A DNA stretch of 7,121 bases from Chloroflexota bacterium (GTDB taxonomy: Bacteria > Chloroflexota > Anaerolineae > J036 > Brachytrichaceae). Under the pieces are notes generated by a model, which was not told the DNA's origin, searched no databases, and worked only from the letters and a program-made list of their open reading frames with translations. Each line of letters begins with the position of its first letter. The first letter of the stretch is position 1. The translations under genes were made by a program, and so were the position numbers. Where the stretch lies: the NCBI GenBank assembly GCA_021813225.1, contig JAKALH010000143.1, forward strand, positions 1-7,121, in the 5' to 3' direction. This document shows positions 5,568-7,121 of the stretch, one piece after another.

Positions 5568-5985
5568 TGTACTGCTCGCACTTTGCCACGCCAGCCACAT
5601 TCACCACGCCAGCGCCTTGAACTGGCTGAATACGATAACCGCAGACTCGCAGGTCGCCATCTGCCGTATGAGTCAGCTTGGGTTATTGAGGTTGTTGAAC
5701 AATCCGTCAATAATGCTGGGTGAACCGCTTGACGCTGGGGCGGCGTGGCATGTCTATGACAGGATGATGTCGGATGAGCGGTTCATTTTCTGCGCTGAAC
5801 CGCACACACTGGAAGATAACCTGCGGCGCATGATCCCGCGCAGGCTGGCATCGCCCAGGCTTTGGCAGGATGCCTATCTGGCGGCGTTTGCCGTCTCCGC
5901 CGGGTACTCGTATGTGAGTTTTGACCGCGGTTTCCGCCAGTTCAAAGAACTGGAACTGCTGCTGCTGGGCGATGCCGGCGATTGA
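5545..5985 (+). CDS. vapC: PIN-domain toxin, VapC-type ribonuclease
   Basis: A 146-residue PIN-domain protein beginning MPSLCDVNVLLALCHASHIHH. Conserved acids are Asp6 (DVNVLLAL), Asp109 (QDAYLAAFA) and Asp127 (SFDRGF). The segment MSQLGLLRLLNNP (42-54) carries Gln44 where many VapC proteins have Glu; a Gln/Asn form is usual in the subfamily with the DVNVLLAL start, as far as I recall. VapC toxins cleave tRNA or rRNA with magnesium when freed from VapB. I start it at ATG 5545 rather than the in-frame ATG 5503 because the first catalytic Asp then lies at residue 6, as in relatives, and the overlap with the antitoxin is the modest 23 bases typical of such pairs. No separate promoter or strong Shine-Dalgarno site is seen, so expression depends on the antitoxin reading. 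It converges with the transglutaminase-like gene; no hairpin terminator is seen in 5986-6054. Confidence 0.87.
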   Translation: MPSLCDVNVLLALCHASHIHHASALNWLNTITADSQVAICRMSQLGLLRLLNNPSIMLGEPLDAGAAWHVYDRMMSDERFIFCAEPHTLEDNLRRMIPRRLASPRLWQDAYLAAFAVSAGYSYVSFDRGFRQFKELELLLLGDAGD

Positions 5986-6054
5986 GCGCGCTGATTATCA
6001 CTTTGCGTACAGGTCGAAATCCAGCGCCAGGCTGTGTCAAGCGCATCTCAAGGC

Positions 6055-6936
6055 TCAGGGTATCGCGATGCTGTTAACCCCGACCGGGCTGTAGTTGTGC
6101 ACAGCGCCCTGTACGCGCAGGCGCGGGTCATCCTCGTACAGGGCGTGCGCCGCGGCGAAGTCCGGCACATCGCCGCAGGTCAGGTCGGCCAGGCGGTCCA
6201 GGTACGCCAGGTCGCCGAGTGACAGATTTTCCACCGGCGTCTCCATGATGCCCCAGCAGTCCCACGGCAGCAGTTCCACCTTGTTGAGCGCCGCTACATC
6301 GCGGATGAAATCGCCCAGCACGAACCACAGCCCGCGCATGTCGAAGATGCCGAAGTGATCGGGGTCGGCGGCTCCGCTGCGGCACATCTGCCAGGCCCTG
6401 CCGCCGACGATGAACTGGTCGCGCGGCACATCCAGCGTGTCGAAAGGGATGCGCAGCGTCTCGCGCTGGATGGCGTCGAGCTGGCTGTCCACCAGCATCC
6501 AGCGGCACTGGCGGGCATTCCAGTACTCGCAGACCCAGTGGTCCTCGTAGTGATCGGGCAGGAAGTATGCGCCAAAGCCGCAGCGGGCGCGCGCCGGGAC
6601 GCCCTGGCGCCGCAGGATAGCGGCCAGCATGAGCGAGAAATCGCGGCAGTTGCCGACCAGCTTCTTATCCAGCGGACGCGGTTCGGTCAACGGACGCGGG
6701 TCGAGTTCAACCAGGCGCGCCAGCCGGCGCGGCATGCTGCGCAACTGCACCTCCCCTTGCCGCAGCTCGGACAGCTTCAGGCCATAGCGCTCGGCCCAGA
6801 AGATGTGGATGGTGGTTCCCTGTACGACCCTGCATAATTCCGCGATGTCCGCCGGCAGGCTGTCCAGCAGATAGGCATATTCCCCAGGTTCGCTGATGAC
6901 GCCTTGCTGAGCGTAATAACTCAATATTGTATCCAT
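6055..6936 (-). CDS. Transglutaminase-like superfamily protein
   Basis: A 293-residue protein, MDTILSYYAQQGVIS onward. It has the transglutaminase/cysteine-protease core: Cys97 in NCRDFSLMLAAILR, followed by GVPARARCGFGAYF, then His133 (EDHWVCEYW) and Asp150 (LVDSQLD), a complete Cys-His-Asp triad in the expected order and spacing. The N-terminal about 90 residues are helical. The C-terminal half, with Trp-rich segments (GRAWQMCR, WDCWGIMETP), is specific to a subfamily I recognise only as 'transglutaminase domain protein'. No signal peptide is visible, so it is probably cytoplasmic. Substrate and reaction (hydrolysis or acyl transfer) are unknown. GTG 6954 and ATGs 6951 and 6948 are upstream in frame. 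I prefer ATG 6936 because GGAG lies 6 bases before it and a TATAAC box would start the mRNA after 6954. The gene stands alone. Confidence 0.85.
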   Translation of the reverse strand: MDTILSYYAQQGVISEPGEYAYLLDSLPADIAELCRVVQGTTIHIFWAERYGLKLSELRQGEVQLRSMPRRLARLVELDPRPLTEPRPLDKKLVGNCRDFSLMLAAILRRQGVPARARCGFGAYFLPDHYEDHWVCEYWNARQCRWMLVDSQLDAIQRETLRIPFDTLDVPRDQFIVGGRAWQMCRSGAADPDHFGIFDMRGLWFVLGDFIRDVAALNKVELLPWDCWGIMETPVENLSLGDLAYLDRLADLTCGDVPDFAAAHALYEDDPRLRVQGAVHNYSPVGVNSIAIP

Positions 6937-6942
6937 GGCAAT

Positions 6943-6946
6943 CTCC
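6943..6946 (-). promoter_or_regulatory. Shine-Dalgarno site deciding the transglutaminase-like start
   Basis: GGAG on the - strand, 6 bases before ATG 6936. The upstream alternative starts lack an equally placed site. Confidence 0.55.
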
Positions 6947-6956
6947 ATCATCACCT

Positions 6957-6962
6957 GTTATA
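6957..6962 (-). promoter_or_regulatory. Possible -10 box (TATAAC) of the transglutaminase-like gene
   Basis: TATAAC on the - strand matches five of six consensus bases. Initiation would fall near 6950, giving a leader of about 14 bases that contains the GGAG site. No good -35 is seen. Confidence 0.4.
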
Positions 6963-6996
6963 CATGCGGGCGGAATTTTGGGATTTTACAGTCTCC

Positions 6997-7026
6997 TTGA
7001 CTCAAACCTGTACTTGCGGGTAAAAT
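6997..7026 (+). promoter_or_regulatory. Sigma-70-type promoter of the tRNA-Thr gene
   Basis: TTGACT (6997-7002) and TAAAAT (7021-7026), separated by 18 bases, each match five of six consensus positions. Initiation near 7033 would give a precursor leader of about 50 bases before the mature tRNA. This is the best promoter in the window, as expected for a stable RNA gene. Confidence 0.7.
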
Positions 7027-7035
7027 TACGTTTTG

Positions 7036-7050
7036 CCAGTCATAGACTGG
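7036..7050 (+). repeat. Short perfect inverted repeat at the tRNA transcription start
   Basis: CCAGTC at 7036-7041 and GACTGG at 7045-7050 form a 6-bp perfect inverted repeat around ATA. It lies at the predicted start of the tRNA precursor, so it could be a leader hairpin or a protein site. No function is shown. Confidence 0.4.
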
Positions 7051-7082
7051 GCTAGGCTTGTGCGCGCCCTTGACGGAGGCGT

Positions 7083-7121
7083 GCCGATGTAGCTCAACTG
7101 GCAGAGCAGTCGATTTGTAAT
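7083..7121 (+). tRNA. tRNA-Thr(TGT), 3' part beyond the window
   Basis: The first 39 positions of a tRNA are present. They are acceptor strand GCCGATG (7083-7089), T8 A9, D-stem GCTC/GAGC with a loop containing A14, GG (18-19) and A21, anticodon stem strand GTCGA, and loop TTTGTAA with anticodon TGT (7116-7118). T7121 pairs with A7113 as the first base of the 3' anticodon strand. The T-arm and acceptor 3' strand lie outside the window. The anticodon TGT reads ACN threonine codons. Confidence 0.93.

Noticed and set aside
5998..6036. - strand tail HSLALDFDLYAK followed by a stop, downstream of the transglutaminase-like gene
   Set aside because: It looks like a protein C-terminus, but only 12 codons lie between in-frame stops and I cannot match it to a family. 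It is too short to call a remnant.
7072..7092. GGAGG followed by ATG and TAG, a start-stop pair
   Set aside because: The ATG and TAG are part of the tRNA acceptor strand and positions 8-10; the GGAGG spacing is coincidental.

Overview
This is a GC-rich bacterial chromosome segment, about 72% G+C in a hand-counted stretch of the second ABC gene. It has short intergenic spaces, genes on both strands, and a tRNA gene cut by the right edge. No gene fixes the taxon. The mix of a DegV-type remnant, a YbhG/YbhF-like efflux operon, a transglutaminase-like protein and several starts without Shine-Dalgarno sites would suit a Chloroflexota-like lineage, but that is a weak inference.

Left part (1-3078, + strand): the 3' end of an efflux operon. 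It holds a periplasmic/extracellular adaptor of the HlyD family (5' end outside the window), then two separate ABC ATPases joined by a 4-base stop/start overlap, then a strong intrinsic terminator. The two ATPases correspond to the two halves of fused YbhF-type proteins. Their sequence defects are complementary: the switch histidine is missing in the first and the signature motif is degenerate in the second. A heterodimer would therefore have one degenerate and one canonical ATP site. The ABC-2 type permeases normally needed for such a pump are not downstream; transcription ends first.

Middle part (3089-4248, - strand): a SerB-like HAD phosphatase, a previously unlabelled and broken C-terminal remnant of a DegV (fatty-acid binding) protein, and a small YciI-family protein with a good ribosome binding site. 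Divergent from these, on the + strand (4365-5018), is an intact beta-class carbonic anhydrase behind an extended -10 promoter.

Right part: a broken remnant of a YdeI/OmpD-associated-type protein (5085-5270, + strand). It is followed by a VapBC-type toxin-antitoxin pair of markedly lower G+C, with candidate operator repeats over the antitoxin start. A convergent - strand gene encodes a transglutaminase-like cysteine protein with an intact Cys-His-Asp triad. At the right edge a near-consensus promoter drives a tRNA-Thr(TGT) gene truncated by the window end.

I do not see a clearly new defence or mobile system. The most informative observations are the asymmetric ABC pair without permeases, the two decayed gene remnants flanking intact genes, and the repeat block at the toxin-antitoxin start.
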